A stretch of DNA of 64,000 bases from Tissierella pigra (GCF_009695605.1 NZ_VUNQ01000015.1:1-64000), one strand, 5' to 3'. Shown: positions 35,898 through 45,099, counted from the first letter of the stretch. Notes: generated by a model from the letters alone, not told the origin. Numbers and translations are program-made.

Positions 35898-36051
35898 CTA
35901 CCACCTCCTTAAAAATATTTGCAAATTAGTTTTCTTTAGATTAATATTAATACTATAATATAATTAGAACTTTAAGATTTAGTATATATGAATATAATAA
36001 AATAAGCAATCATTAATTTTTCACTATAAAAATCAAAAAAGGAGCGATTTT

Positions 36052-36483
36052 ATGGATAAATTGTTAAATATAGAAGAAATAAAAGAGATTATTCCTCATA
36101 GGTATCCTTTTCTCTTTATAGATAAAGTTTTAATAGAAGAAATTGGAGTTAAAGGATTGGGATATAAAAATGTAACTATAAATGAGCCATTTTTTCAAGG
36201 CCATTTTCCAAATATGCCTGTAATGCCTGGAGTAATAATTGTTGAATCCATGGCTCAAGTTGGAGCTGTGATTCTCTTATCAGATGAAAGATATAAAGGA
36301 AAAACCCCTTATTTTGCTGGAATAAATAAAGTAAGATTTAAAAGAAAAGTAGTACCTGGAGACACCCTTAAAATGGAAGTGATTCTAACTAGAGTTAGGG
36401 GTTCTGTAGGAGTTGGTGAAGGTAAGGCCTACGTTGGAGATGAACTTGCTTGCGAAGGAGAGTTTTTGTTTGCTATAGAGTAA
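36052..36483 (+). CDS. fabZ: 3-hydroxyacyl-ACP dehydratase
   Basis: A 143-residue hotdog-fold enzyme that removes water in each fatty acid cycle. The catalytic His lies in [14 protein letters not shown] (near 49-62) and the Glu in ESMAQVGA. The ATG follows AAAGGAG. It is divergent from the rest of the fab genes, so a shared control region lies in the 200 bases between. It is single, with a terminator after it. Confidence 0.96.
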   Translation: MDKLLNIEEIKEIIPHRYPFLFIDKVLIEEIGVKGLGYKNVTINEPFFQGHFPNMPVMPGVIIVESMAQVGAVILLSDERYKGKTPYFAGINKVRFKRKVVPGDTLKMEVILTRVRGSVGVGEGKAYVGDELACEGEFLFAIE

Positions 36484-36497
36484 ATATCCATATTTAA

Positions 36498-36528
36498 AAA
36501 AGGATTAAGAAAATTTCTTAATCCTTTT
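36498..36528. terminator. Bidirectional terminator between fabZ and the B12-protein gene
   Basis: A perfect 15-bp inverted repeat (36498-36512, 36514-36528), A-rich left and T-rich right, lying between convergent genes. Confidence 0.85.
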
Positions 36529-36566
36529 ATAGTTATTAAGATTTTTAAAGGTTTATCATACTCTTT

Positions 36567-38207
36567 TTATTGTTTGCTAATAGCTTCTTTTAAAATTATA
36601 TCTATTCTTTCTTCTTCATTTATAATCTTTCCTTGCTTTTCATCATAGGCATATAATGCTCCACTTACCATTCTGGTTTTAAGAGTACCTTTGGCTATTT
36701 TAGAGCCTTGTAAATGAGGTGCATCTAGTATTCCAACTCTTACTGCCTCAGTTAAAGTTGCTGGATCTATTAATGGATCTTCTACGCTTAAATTTAGAGA
36801 TTCTATTGTATCTATTATTACCTTCGCTTCTTTTATCAGTGTGTTTTTTCTTTCAAGAACATTTTTGTCCTTAGTCATATCTACTGAGCCTAAGAATTCA
36901 TTTTTTAGTATTCCCCTTACTATCATAGCTGACTCTATTATATCTTCAGCTTTTGCTGCATGATGAGCTTCACAAAATCCTACTACATGATATATATGAG
37001 GTTTAATTCCCATGGCTAAATATGCTGAGGCCGCCAACTGCCCCTTAGCTTGATAAAGATTAGTGGGAAAGCTTGCTAAACCTGCCCTTGCTTGACGATA
37101 TACATTAAAATCATCATCTACTAAACTTTCTACTAATTCTATCTTTGCCAACATCTTACCTAAATCCATTTCTGGAGAAATAGATGCTGGTACATTAAAC
37201 ATATATTGAGCTATATAGTCTTTTACTCCCATTTTTTTTGCATTATAGGCAGCAATATACGCTACTGCCACAGCTATGGAATCATGGGCATCTCTTAAAC
37301 TCCAATGATGTGGATCATTTACTTCTACGGGAATATTTCTTTCCCCATGCCATTTCATTACTTCTTGATTTTCTTTTAAGGCATCTATTAATTTTCTTGG
37401 TCCTCTGCCATCTAGTTCACTATACCAAAATAATGGAACTGCACACCAAGCATTGTCTATACTTTCTTTTAACAATTCGGCAAAAGGTATTATATTTTTT
37501 GTCCCACTATAGGAACGTAATAGTGGGAAATTTCCCCTTTGTGCTGCATTATGAAGCTCTTTAAAATCTTCCTTACTTCTTAAGGGTACTCCGCCTGCTC
37601 CATTTAGTCTTTCATCCATGTTTTCTTGGTCAAAGAAAAATTCTTGAGCATTTTGATCTGGTGCAATAGAAATTATATCTATTACTTTTGCTTCGGATAC
37701 TTTTTCTATTGACTCTATGGTTTCTTCTATAGTTGGTAATCCTAAGTGATGTCTTAATATTGGATACGGATATTTAGATTTTATTCTATTTATTAGGTCT
37801 TTTGGATAAGATTCTTCTTTTGATAAATCTTGACCCTTTAGATATGCTATGACTTCGTCAATATCTTCACTGCCATCAAATACTTTATGAAAAATTTCAT
37901 ACTCCTTAGCCACTAATGATGTAGGTTCTGTTCCACCAAATAACCAAATTATATCTTTAATATTATTTTCAATTATCTTTTCTTTTAGTTCTTCTAGAAT
38001 TTGATAAAGTGGCTCTGGAGTTAATCTATAGGATAAAGCTACTATATCAGGCTTTTTTTCATTGATTAAATTTATTATTTCATCTACTGATTTACCTATT
38101 CCTATAAAATCAGTATAATACTTCTCTTGATCTGCTAAATTTAAGTAATTCATTATTCCTGCCACATGTACACAGTTACCTAAAGTTCCCGCTATAATCT
38201 TTTTCAC
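36567..38207 (-). CDS. Cobalamin-binding, mutase-like protein
   Basis: 546 residues. The N-terminal about 135 residues look like a B12-binding Rossmann domain: NCVHVAG at 12-18 (an HxxG motif in place, the usual preceding Asp not present), SYRL near 60, and LFGGTEP near 89-95. The rest resembles the TIM-barrel partner of B12 mutases such as MutE, with WCAVPLFWYSELDGRGP, NDPHHWSLRDAHDS and VPASISPEMD. The B12 domain being at the front is unlike OraE. The GTG start overlaps the stop of the upstream gene (TAGTG). No substrate can be named. A related methyltransferase-type function is not excluded. Confidence 0.6.
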   Translation of the reverse strand: MKKIIAGTLGNCVHVAGIMNYLNLADQEKYYTDFIGIGKSVDEIINLINEKKPDIVALSYRLTPEPLYQILEELKEKIIENNIKDIIWLFGGTEPTSLVAKEYEIFHKVFDGSEDIDEVIAYLKGQDLSKEESYPKDLINRIKSKYPYPILRHHLGLPTIEETIESIEKVSEAKVIDIISIAPDQNAQEFFFDQENMDERLNGAGGVPLRSKEDFKELHNAAQRGNFPLLRSYSGTKNIIPFAELLKESIDNAWCAVPLFWYSELDGRGPRKLIDALKENQEVMKWHGERNIPVEVNDPHHWSLRDAHDSIAVAVAYIAAYNAKKMGVKDYIAQYMFNVPASISPEMDLGKMLAKIELVESLVDDDFNVYRQARAGLASFPTNLYQAKGQLAASAYLAMGIKPHIYHVVGFCEAHHAAKAEDIIESAMIVRGILKNEFLGSVDMTKDKNVLERKNTLIKEAKVIIDTIESLNLSVEDPLIDPATLTEAVRVGILDAPHLQGSKIAKGTLKTRMVSGALYAYDEKQGKIINEEERIDIILKEAISKQ

Positions 38208-39331
38208 TAAGCAACACCTTCCTCACCTTTTTTATCTTTTTTGTCTATTCCTCCTATTTGTGCAATTTTATGCATATCATATACTGATAGTCCTTTTAAT
38301 CCTAATTTCTCTATAGTTCGACCTTCTACATAAAAATTCCTTCCTGTTATTAATTCTGCAATATTTATAATGGAATTAATAGCTGGAGTTTGGATCCCTA
38401 ATTCTATAGCTATAGATGCCATAGGTATCAAACTATAAGGTACATCTTCATAGATATATCTAATATTTAACCCCTTTGGTGCCTGAAGTCCTTTGTATGC
38501 AGAATTATTTTGAATTGTTTCATAAAGATTTTTTCCTTTTGCTCCGTAGGATTCGCATAACCATTCCTTAGCAGATAAAGTATTTATTTGAAGAATTTTT
38601 CCTATTTCCATTCTCTCATGATCCATTTTTTCTAAAAAATCTCCTATGGATGGAGTTATGCCTTCTATATAATATTCAAAAGCTGCCCCTCTTTCAATAT
38701 GCCCACTATTTAATAATGTTGGTGCTGGATGAAATATTGCTCCATAGTTATTTATACTTGTTTCAAGAACATCCTTAGCAGGAATAAATTGTGGATAAGC
38801 AAATTTAAGTAAGTTGATTACATGATTTGTTTTAGATGAAGGTATAGCTCCTATGGTTACTTCATTTTTCACCTGAAATATATGGGCACTATTTTGTGAA
38901 GTGGCTCTACAAGCGTATATAAAAGTTTGAGCTTCTGCAACTACTATCTTTTTATTGCAGTTGTATTGTCTTAATGCTTCATATACCTCCAATGCCCCAC
39001 CTGTACGACCTGGATTTAAAACTATTATTTGCCCATCCTTTAAATATGGTGTCATTTCTATAGCCATCTGATAATGCCCCATTGCAGGTACTGTAACCAT
39101 AATTATATCTGCCCCATCTATAGCTTCTTCCATTATGTTAGTTACCTTGTTTAATTTGCCTTTTCCCGTTACTTCTCCAGTTAGAGATATTGTTGGATTA
39201 TTTATTAAAGATAGTATATTTTCTAATGTCCTATTGTATAAATTTACCTCATATCCTATCATGGCTAAATAACCTGCCATTGCAATTCCACCATTTCCTG
39301 CACCTATAATACTAAATTTTAATCCTAGCAT
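38207..39331 (-). CDS. NAD/NADP octopine/nopaline dehydrogenase family protein
   Basis: 374 residues. The N-terminal Rossmann motif is GAGNGGIAMAGYLA (residues 9-22). The NMR/VTVPAMGH region follows. The C-terminal octopine-dehydrogenase domain has NNYGAIFHPAPTLLNSGHIE, with the catalytic His in FHPAPT. Relatives join an amino acid to a 2-oxo acid by reduction to make opines. It is the first gene behind the c-di-AMP riboswitch and is coupled to the B12 protein gene. The substrate is unknown, but an amino acid derivative is likely. Confidence 0.8.
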   Translation of the reverse strand: MLGLKFSIIGAGNGGIAMAGYLAMIGYEVNLYNRTLENILSLINNPTISLTGEVTGKGKLNKVTNIMEEAIDGADIIMVTVPAMGHYQMAIEMTPYLKDGQIIVLNPGRTGGALEVYEALRQYNCNKKIVVAEAQTFIYACRATSQNSAHIFQVKNEVTIGAIPSSKTNHVINLLKFAYPQFIPAKDVLETSINNYGAIFHPAPTLLNSGHIERGAAFEYYIEGITPSIGDFLEKMDHERMEIGKILQINTLSAKEWLCESYGAKGKNLYETIQNNSAYKGLQAPKGLNIRYIYEDVPYSLIPMASIAIELGIQTPAINSIINIAELITGRNFYVEGRTIEKLGLKGLSVYDMHKIAQIGGIDKKDKKGEEGVA

Positions 39332-39387
39332 TTAATCATCCCCCTTAAATTTTTTGTCTCATTTTATGTTAACTGGATTTGAGGGAC

Positions 39388-39415
39388 AAAAAAAACTATG
39401 GGCTTCCATAGTTTT
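39388..39415 (-). terminator. Riboswitch-controlled intrinsic terminator
   Basis: On the minus strand the stem AAAACTATGG/CCATAGTTTT (39415-39406 with 39401-39392) with a four-base loop is followed by T residues. It lies between the c-di-AMP aptamer and the opine dehydrogenase start (39331), the position of an expression platform. Confidence 0.85.
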
Positions 39416-39445
39416 GAAATCAACAGATTTCATGCCCCCTTTATT

Positions 39446-39551
39446 TGCTTACGAGGTTAGCTGTCGGGTTCGGGCTAAAGGGTTATGCCCGTCCTATAAT
39501 GGATTCACCCCAAAAAAATTGGTTCCCCCGCTTCAAAAAGCGAATTAAGCA
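39446..39551 (-). promoter_or_regulatory. c-di-AMP riboswitch (ydaO/yuaA class)
   Basis: The minus strand reads the ydaO-class aptamer: P1 TGCTTA/TAAGCA at the ends, GCGGGGGAACCAA, GGGGTGAATCC, AGCCCGAACCCGACAGC and TAACCTCGTAAGC in the standard order. This class binds cyclic di-AMP and, in known cases, lowers expression through a terminator. A terminator follows at 39388-39415. Controlled genes of this class are often for osmolytes, potassium and cell wall. A diadenylate cyclase gene is at 48.3-49.1 kb in this window. Confidence 0.93.
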
Positions 39552-39764
39552 TTATTCGTTTCGAGACTAGAATTATTATACCATATTAACCATTTTTTTG
39601 CAAAAACCCTTTTTTGACAAAATTTGATAATTTAATTTTCTATAATTTTTTAATGTTTATTTTTCTGCTGTTTACTATCACCTAATTGGACGATCTGAAT
39701 ATATTATAGTATGTACAGACAATACAAGCTATTAATGGCTCATTATATAGGGAGGAAATAAAAT

Positions 39765-40652
39765 ATGTATAGATCAGTAGAAGGTACAAACATTAGTAAT
39801 GTACGAGTATTTGATAATACCCATGGAAAAACAAAATGTAACTATAATCCTTCAATTTCGGAGTGTAGTAGTAATTCAAAATATCCCCACTCTTGCGTAG
39901 AAGTTAAAACTAATATGTTAGATAGTTGTACTAATACACCAATTACTCCAGTAGGTATAACTACAGGTGTCATAGCTAAAATTCCAGTAGTATTAGCTGA
40001 ATTAACTGTACAATTCCATCTTAGTTCACTAATTAAATTACCAGAATTAGCTCTTGATGTTAAAAATATAAAGAAAAAAGTAAAAATCACTCAATGTCTT
40101 TTACTTCAACCCACTAATATATTGTTTATTAAAGGGTTTATCCGTAAAAACATTGACTATACTACAGGCAATTGTGCAAATATGGAAGGTATATGTGGAG
40201 AACTACATCATTGTATAATAGATGTTCCTTTTGAATGTTCAACACCACTTACTTTCTATACTCCGCCAGAAGAACTTGCTGTAAATTCCAGTACTGAATT
40301 TGAATACTTTAAGGTTAGTAATTTACCAGATAAACATTTTGCTGAAAAAGATAAACTACTATCTGGAGATTTATCGGAGTTTAATCAGATTATAATTGAA
40401 AATTTCAATGAACTTCCATTCTGCGAATTAATTAATGCAAGAATTTTTGAATTTGATGAATTCATTGGTCGTCATCGCCCTTGTGGTGCTGAGTTCCCAA
40501 TTGAGGAAAAATTCTTTAACAGAATAGAAGAAAAAATGGTTATAGAATTTACAGTTAAAGTTTTACAAAATAGGCAAGTTCAAATTCCCGCAGTAACTGA
40601 TACTTCTGGAGGATGCCATCCTAAATTCCCATGTTCAGCAAACAAAGATTAA
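39765..40652 (+). CDS. Cysteine-rich spore surface protein, CsxC/exosporium-like
   Basis: 295 residues with no signal peptide. Many cysteines cluster at both ends (for example KCNYNP, SECSSNS, SCVE, CTNTP near the front and GGCHPKFPCSAN at the end), and the middle has TTGVIAKIPVVLAELTVQF, a conserved pattern of clostridial exosporium/DUF3794-type proteins. Such proteins form disulfide-linked layers outside the spore coat. The gene stands alone with a terminator after it. The family match is from memory of sequence style and is moderate. Confidence 0.55.
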   Translation: MYRSVEGTNISNVRVFDNTHGKTKCNYNPSISECSSNSKYPHSCVEVKTNMLDSCTNTPITPVGITTGVIAKIPVVLAELTVQFHLSSLIKLPELALDVKNIKKKVKITQCLLLQPTNILFIKGFIRKNIDYTTGNCANMEGICGELHHCIIDVPFECSTPLTFYTPPEELAVNSSTEFEYFKVSNLPDKHFAEKDKLLSGDLSEFNQIIIENFNELPFCELINARIFEFDEFIGRHRPCGAEFPIEEKFFNRIEEKMVIEFTVKVLQNRQVQIPAVTDTSGGCHPKFPCSANKD

Positions 40653-40663
40653 ATCTATGCTAT

Positions 40664-40697
40664 AAAATAAGACCAGTGTTATAACTGGTCTTATTTT
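40664..40697. terminator. Bidirectional terminator after the spore-surface gene
   Basis: The arms 40664-40677 and 40684-40697 are perfect inverted copies, A-rich left, T-rich right. It also serves the end of the VOR operon on the other strand. Confidence 0.85.
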
Positions 40698-40706
40698 CAT
40701 AGTAAT

Positions 40707-41258
40707 TTATTTTCTTTGCTCTTTTACTAATTCTGCTCCTCTTTCCAATGCTTCTTTATTTATTGGAAGTAAATTAACTCTATTTTCTCCAAATACTGCT
40801 GTAAATGCTTTATTTAATATAGTATCTACCTCAACTGCCTTTGTAGCTTCTAAAAATGCTCCTAACATTACCATATTGGCTACTCTTGGGTTACCAATTT
40901 CATTAGCTATTTCATTAGCTGGAATATAATATACTTCTATATCTTCCCTAGTAGTTTTTCTATCTATTAATGATGAGTTAATAAACAGTCTTCCTTCTGG
41001 TACTACTGAATCTTCAAATTTATCTAAGGATGGTCTATTCATTACTATTGCTGAAGTTGAATCTATAACAACTGGAGAACCTACTGCATCTGATGATATA
41101 ATAACGTTACAGTTTGCAGTTCCTCCTCTCATCTCTGGACCATAAGAAGGTAACCAAGATACTTTTTTATCCTCTGTCATGCCTGAATATGTTAAAAGTT
41201 GACCTAATGCCATTACACCTTGTCCACCAAATCCTGCAATTACTATTCTTTCTTCCAT
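40707..41258 (-). CDS. 2-oxoacid:ferredoxin oxidoreductase, gamma subunit (VorC-type)
   Basis: About 183 residues from the ATG at 41258 (GAGGAGG upstream). The N-terminus ERIVIAGFGGQGVMALGQLL is the gamma-subunit signature, and PSYGPEMRGGTANC follows. It forms a complex with the TPP, alpha and ferredoxin subunits that oxidises a 2-oxo acid to acyl-CoA and reduces ferredoxin. It is the last of four genes. Confidence 0.9.
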   Translation of the reverse strand: MEERIVIAGFGGQGVMALGQLLTYSGMTEDKKVSWLPSYGPEMRGGTANCNVIISSDAVGSPVVIDSTSAIVMNRPSLDKFEDSVVPEGRLFINSSLIDRKTTREDIEVYYIPANEIANEIGNPRVANMVMLGAFLEATKAVEVDTILNKAFTAVFGENRVNLLPINKEALERGAELVKEQRK

Positions 41259-41259
41259 T

Positions 41260-42006
41260 TTATTCAACCTCCTCTGGACGTCTATAGTTTCCAAGAGGAT
41301 AATAAGGCATCATATTTTCCTCTAGCCATTTCATAGCCTCTGGAGCTGTTAATCCCCAGTTAGTTGGACATGTGGATAATACTTCTACAATTCCAAATCC
41401 TTTTCCTTCAAGTTGTATCTGGAAGCATTCTTTTATAGCTTTTTTAGCTTTTCTTATATTTGCTGGGTTATTTACTGCAACTCTTTCTACAAATGCTGCT
41501 CCATGAATTGTAGCTAACATCTCGCTTACTTTTATTGGTCTACCACTATGTTCTTCAGTTCTTCCTAAAGGTGCAGTTGTAGCTTTTTGTCCTATAAGTG
41601 TTGTAGGTGCCATTTGTCCACCTGTCATACCATAAATAGCATTATTTATAAATATTGTTGAAATTTTTTCTCCTCTATGAGCAGCATGAACTATTTCTGC
41701 TGTACCGATGGAAGCTAAATCTCCATCACCTTGATAAGTAAATACAAAATTATCTGGATGAACTCTTTTTATTCCTGTAGCTACTGCTGGTGCTCTACCA
41801 TGTGCAGCTTGCTGCATATCACAATTGAAATAATTATATGCAAATACTGAACATCCTACTGGGGCAACTCCTATGGCTTTATCTAATACCCCTAATTCTA
41901 CTAATACTTCTCCTACTAATCTATGAACAATTCCATGAGTACATCCTGGACAATAGTGAGTTTGTACATCTGTTAATCCTTTGGTTTTTTCAAAAACTAT
42001 AGTCAT
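41260..42006 (-). CDS. 2-oxoacid:ferredoxin oxidoreductase, TPP-binding beta subunit
   Basis: 248 residues. The cysteine-rich HYCPGCTHGI near the start and the TPP motif GDGDLASIGTAEIVHAAHR...NNAIYG are clear. It uses thiamine diphosphate to decarboxylate the oxo acid. It overlaps or abuts its neighbours, in an alpha-beta-gamma order after the ferredoxin subunit. Confidence 0.92.
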   Translation of the reverse strand: MTIVFEKTKGLTDVQTHYCPGCTHGIVHRLVGEVLVELGVLDKAIGVAPVGCSVFAYNYFNCDMQQAAHGRAPAVATGIKRVHPDNFVFTYQGDGDLASIGTAEIVHAAHRGEKISTIFINNAIYGMTGGQMAPTTLIGQKATTAPLGRTEEHSGRPIKVSEMLATIHGAAFVERVAVNNPANIRKAKKAIKECFQIQLEGKGFGIVEVLSTCPTNWGLTAPEAMKWLEENMMPYYPLGNYRRPEEVE

Positions 42007-43067
42007 TATTTATCACCTCCATAGATTTTCTTTACATGTTCAATTATTGCGTCTGGTGTAGGTACCATTCCTCCTGATCTTCCATAGAAAGATACAGGAA
42101 ATTTACCTTCAACAGCTATTTTAACATCATCTATCATCTGTCCATTATTCATTTCAACTGTTAGTATACCTTTACAGTTTGGATTTATTTTCTTAAATTC
42201 ATCAAATGGATATGGCCATAATGTAATAGGTCTAATTAGTCCTACTTTATATCCTTCTTTTTCTAATTTTGCTATGGCTGTTTTTGCTATTCTTGATGTA
42301 GTTCCATAAGCTGCTATAACCACATCTGCATCTTCTATATTATATGATTCTACTCTACACTCGGTTTCCTGCATTTTTTTATATTTAGCTTGAAGTCTAA
42401 TATTGTGAGCTTCTAAATCTTCTGCTGCTATATATAAAGAGTTTATTATATTTGGTTTTCTCTTATCTCCAGTACCTACTGTAGCCCAATCTTTTTCTGG
42501 TAAATCTCTTTTTGTTGGAGTTTTAAATTCAACTGGCTCCATCATCTGTCCAATCATACCATCTCCAAGAACCATAACTGGATTTCTGTATTGGTCTGCT
42601 AGATCAAATCCTTCTATAATTAAATCAACTAATTCCTGAACATTTGCTGGAGCAAATACTACCATTCTATAGTCTCCATTTCCTCCGCCTCTAGTTGCTT
42701 GGAAATAGTCAGTTTGTGAAGGCTGAATACTTCCTAAACCTGGACCACCTCTCATTATATTAACTAAAAGACAAGGTAATTCTGCACCAGCAATATATGA
42801 AATACCTTCTTGTTTTAATGCCATTCCAGGACTTGATGACGATGTCATTACTCTAGCACCTGCTCCTGCAGCACCATAAACCATATTTATTGCAGCTACT
42901 TCTGATTCTGCTTGTAAGAATACTCCTCCTACCTTTGGTAACTCCCTTGACATATATTCTGGTAGTTCTGATTGAGGAGTTATAGGGTAGCCAAAGAAGT
43001 ACTTACATCCTGCTTGAATTGCTGCTGCACCTATAGCCTCATTACCTTTCATAAGAACTTTAGTCAT
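42006..43067 (-). CDS. vorB: 2-oxoisovalerate:ferredoxin oxidoreductase, alpha subunit VorB
   Basis: 353 residues with MKGNEAIGAAAIQAGC, GYPITPQSELPEYM, TSSSSPGMAL and MRGGPGLGSIQPSQTDY, the alpha-subunit pattern of VorB-type enzymes. It acts on branched-chain oxo acids from valine, leucine and isoleucine, or on related acids. Its operon partners (Ptb, Buk) recover ATP from the acyl-CoA, supporting a branched-chain role. A 2-oxoglutarate-type specificity is possible but less likely. Confidence 0.9.
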   Translation of the reverse strand: MTKVLMKGNEAIGAAAIQAGCKYFFGYPITPQSELPEYMSRELPKVGGVFLQAESEVAAINMVYGAAGAGARVMTSSSSPGMALKQEGISYIAGAELPCLLVNIMRGGPGLGSIQPSQTDYFQATRGGGNGDYRMVVFAPANVQELVDLIIEGFDLADQYRNPVMVLGDGMIGQMMEPVEFKTPTKRDLPEKDWATVGTGDKRKPNIINSLYIAAEDLEAHNIRLQAKYKKMQETECRVESYNIEDADVVIAAYGTTSRIAKTAIAKLEKEGYKVGLIRPITLWPYPFDEFKKINPNCKGILTVEMNNGQMIDDVKIAVEGKFPVSFYGRSGGMVPTPDAIIEHVKKIYGGDK

Positions 43068-43096
43068 ATTTTAAAACCTCCTTTTTTAAAGTATAG

Positions 43097-43312
43097 TTAG
43101 AATCTTTCTACTGTAATAACTACATCTGGACAAATAGTTGCACAGTTTGCACAACCGATACATTTTTCTGGGTCTGTTACTGATGCTGGGTGGTATCCTT
43201 TTGCATTTATTTTTGTTTTATCTAATGCAAGTATTTTTACAGGACAAACAGTTGTACAAAGTCCACATCCCTTACAGATGTCTTCATTAAATGTTACTTT
43301 ACCTTTAGCCAT
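43097..43312 (-). CDS. 4Fe-4S ferredoxin-type subunit of the oxidoreductase
   Basis: 71 residues from the ATG at 43312 (AAAGGAGGG upstream). Two clusters are formed by CKGCGLCTTVCP and CIGCANCATICP. It moves electrons from the TPP subunit to ferredoxin. The gene sits before vorB. Confidence 0.93.
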   Translation of the reverse strand: MAKGKVTFNEDICKGCGLCTTVCPVKILALDKTKINAKGYHPASVTDPEKCIGCANCATICPDVVITVERF

Positions 43313-43331
43313 TTTTAACCCTCCTTTTATT

Positions 43332-44018
43332 TTATAGCATCCATTCATCCCTCATAAATAATTTTATGGGGAATATTTCGCCTTCTAAGTTATTAGGAAG
43401 ACTTGGTATTACTTCTTCTAGTACAGATATATATTTAAGCTTTATTCCAGTTCTTTCTTGAACTTCTAAAGCCAATTGCTGCCCTCTTAATACATCTTCA
43501 TAGGTTGTAGATTTTAGTAAATGAGTGTTGTTTATAATACCTGTTATTTTAGCTCTAGATACATCTTGAATTTTTGTCATATATTCAAGTACCTTATCTA
43601 CTGTTTGAGTTTCAGGTCTATTAGCATTTAGGACAAAAAACATATCATATTTACCTTCTTCAAAATACTCTACATATCTTCCCAATGCCCTAGCTCCTAC
43701 TTGGTCTCCACCTACATCTAAGATTAAATTATAACTTTCATCTTGTAATGGTGTATATACTTCTGCTGATATAGACGGTACTTCTATGGCTGGTGCATTG
43801 ATTTGACTTCCAATTACTTTTATGCCTACACCTTCCATTTCCAAAGCCTTCTCTCTGGATCTAAAATACATATTTACTATATCCAAATCAGCTAAAGCAA
43901 CCTTTTTCCCCATCTGAGCTAATTTCACAGCATAGTTCACACTGAATTCAGATTTTCCACTGCCATAATGCCCAATTATAACTCTTATTCTTTTATCATT
44001 ATTTAACATAGTCACCAT
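43332..44018 (-). CDS. P-loop ATP-binding protein of the Ptb-Buk operon
   Basis: 228 residues. The P-loop is GHYGSGKSEFSVN (near 16-28), then ADLDIVNMYFRSREK and ILDVGGDQVG with an NANRPET motif. The fold is that of MinD/CobQ-type ATPases. Homologs often sit in butyrate-kinase/oxidoreductase operons, with no proven role. Maturation of the iron-sulphur enzyme is one idea, by inference. Another in-frame ATG three codons in could be the true start. Confidence 0.65.
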   Translation of the reverse strand: MVTMLNNDKRIRVIIGHYGSGKSEFSVNYAVKLAQMGKKVALADLDIVNMYFRSREKALEMEGVGIKVIGSQINAPAIEVPSISAEVYTPLQDESYNLILDVGGDQVGARALGRYVEYFEEGKYDMFFVLNANRPETQTVDKVLEYMTKIQDVSRAKITGIINNTHLLKSTTYEDVLRGQQLALEVQERTGIKLKYISVLEEVIPSLPNNLEGEIFPIKLFMRDEWML

Positions 44019-44021
44019 ATC

Positions 44022-45089
44022 CTATTTATAAACTTTTGCTGCTTCTTCTCCTCTTAAAACTCTCAATCCACCTTCTGCTAAAGCTGTAAGTTCATCTTCT
44101 CCAGGATAAATAGTTACATCAGCAATAAACTTTACGCTTTCTTCTACCCATGAAGTAAACAACTTATCATATGCTATTCCCCCAGTAAGGAGAATACCAT
44201 CTACCTTTCCTTTAAGAACTGCAGCACATGCTCCTACCTCTTTTGCTACTTGATATGCCATGGCATTATATATTAGTTCTGCATATTTATCTCCATTTGC
44301 AATTCTTTCTGTAACTTCCCTAGCATCATTAGTCTTTAAATATGAAACAATTCCACCATTTCCAGTAAGCATTTTCTTTACTTCATTATATGTGTATTTT
44401 CCTGAATAGCATAATTTTATCATGTCTCCAACTGGTAAAGATCCCGCTCTTTCAGGTGAAAATGGTCCTTCTCCATCTAAAGCATTTGCTACATCTATTA
44501 CTTTGCCCTTTTCATGAGCTCCTACTGAAACTCCACCACCTAAATGGACTACTATTAAGTTTAAATCCTCATAATTTTGTCCTAATTCTTTAGCATGACG
44601 TCTCGCCACTGCTTTTTGGTTTAGTGCATGAAATATAGATGTTCTTTCAATTTCTTTTAATCCAGATACTCTAGCTACATCTTGTAATTCATCTACTACA
44701 ACTGGATCTACTATAAATGAACGTTTTCCTACTTCCTTAGCTATTTCATAAGCTATTATACCGCCTAGATTTGAAGCATGCTCTCCTTTTTTACCTATTC
44801 GTAAATCTTCTAACATTAAGTCATTTACTTCATAAGTTCCACCTTCTATTGGGTTAAGAAGCCCACCTCTCCCTACTACTCCATCTAATGAATCTATTGT
44901 AATATCATTTTTCTCTAATATATTTACAATAATATTTTTCCTAAATTCATATTGGTCATATATTTTCTCATAAGGAGATAATTCTTCAACTGAATGTCTT
45001 AAGGTTTCTTCAAATATACTTTTTTCATCATCAAATACTGCTATCTTTGTAGAAGTAGAACCTGGATTTATAATTAAAAGTCTAGTCAT
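44022..45089 (-). CDS. buk: Butyrate kinase (branched-chain fatty acid kinase), copy 1
   Basis: 355 residues of the acetokinase family. The ATP-binding start [18 protein letters not shown] (near 4-21), the central [18 protein letters not shown] and [10 protein letters not shown] near the end match butyrate kinase. It makes ATP from an acyl phosphate. It is one of two kinase genes flanking ptb. Confidence 0.94.
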   Translation of the reverse strand: MTRLLIINPGSTSTKIAVFDDEKSIFEETLRHSVEELSPYEKIYDQYEFRKNIIVNILEKNDITIDSLDGVVGRGGLLNPIEGGTYEVNDLMLEDLRIGKKGEHASNLGGIIAYEIAKEVGKRSFIVDPVVVDELQDVARVSGLKEIERTSIFHALNQKAVARRHAKELGQNYEDLNLIVVHLGGGVSVGAHEKGKVIDVANALDGEGPFSPERAGSLPVGDMIKLCYSGKYTYNEVKKMLTGNGGIVSYLKTNDAREVTERIANGDKYAELIYNAMAYQVAKEVGACAAVLKGKVDGILLTGGIAYDKLFTSWVEESVKFIADVTIYPGEDELTALAEGGLRVLRGEEAAKVYK

Positions 45090-45099
45090 TTTTACCCTC

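Larger units (their letters stand above)
39332..39764. other. Intergenic region with riboswitch and divergent promoters
   Basis: It holds the leader of the opine/B12 operon (aptamer and terminator) on the minus strand, and from about 39560 to 39764 the promoters of both directions. A TGAATA box at 39696-39701 resembles a sigma-G -35, but no matching -10 was found. GGGAGG before 39765 is the ribosome binding site of the next gene. Confidence 0.6.

Noticed and set aside
35898-36051. FapR or FabT operator between fabH and fabZ
   Set aside because: The region is AT-rich but no convincing palindrome of either kind was found.
37238-37564. 108-codon plus-strand frame inside the B12-protein gene
   Set aside because: It is a shadow of the real gene, with no start signal or family pattern.
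39354-39548. 64-codon plus-strand frame
   Set aside because: It is the antisense of the c-di-AMP riboswitch and its terminator; it has no ribosome binding site.
39696-39727. Sigma-G or sigma-K promoter before the spore-surface gene
   Set aside because: A TGAATA box is present but no -10 with the right spacing fits, so it was not listed as a feature.
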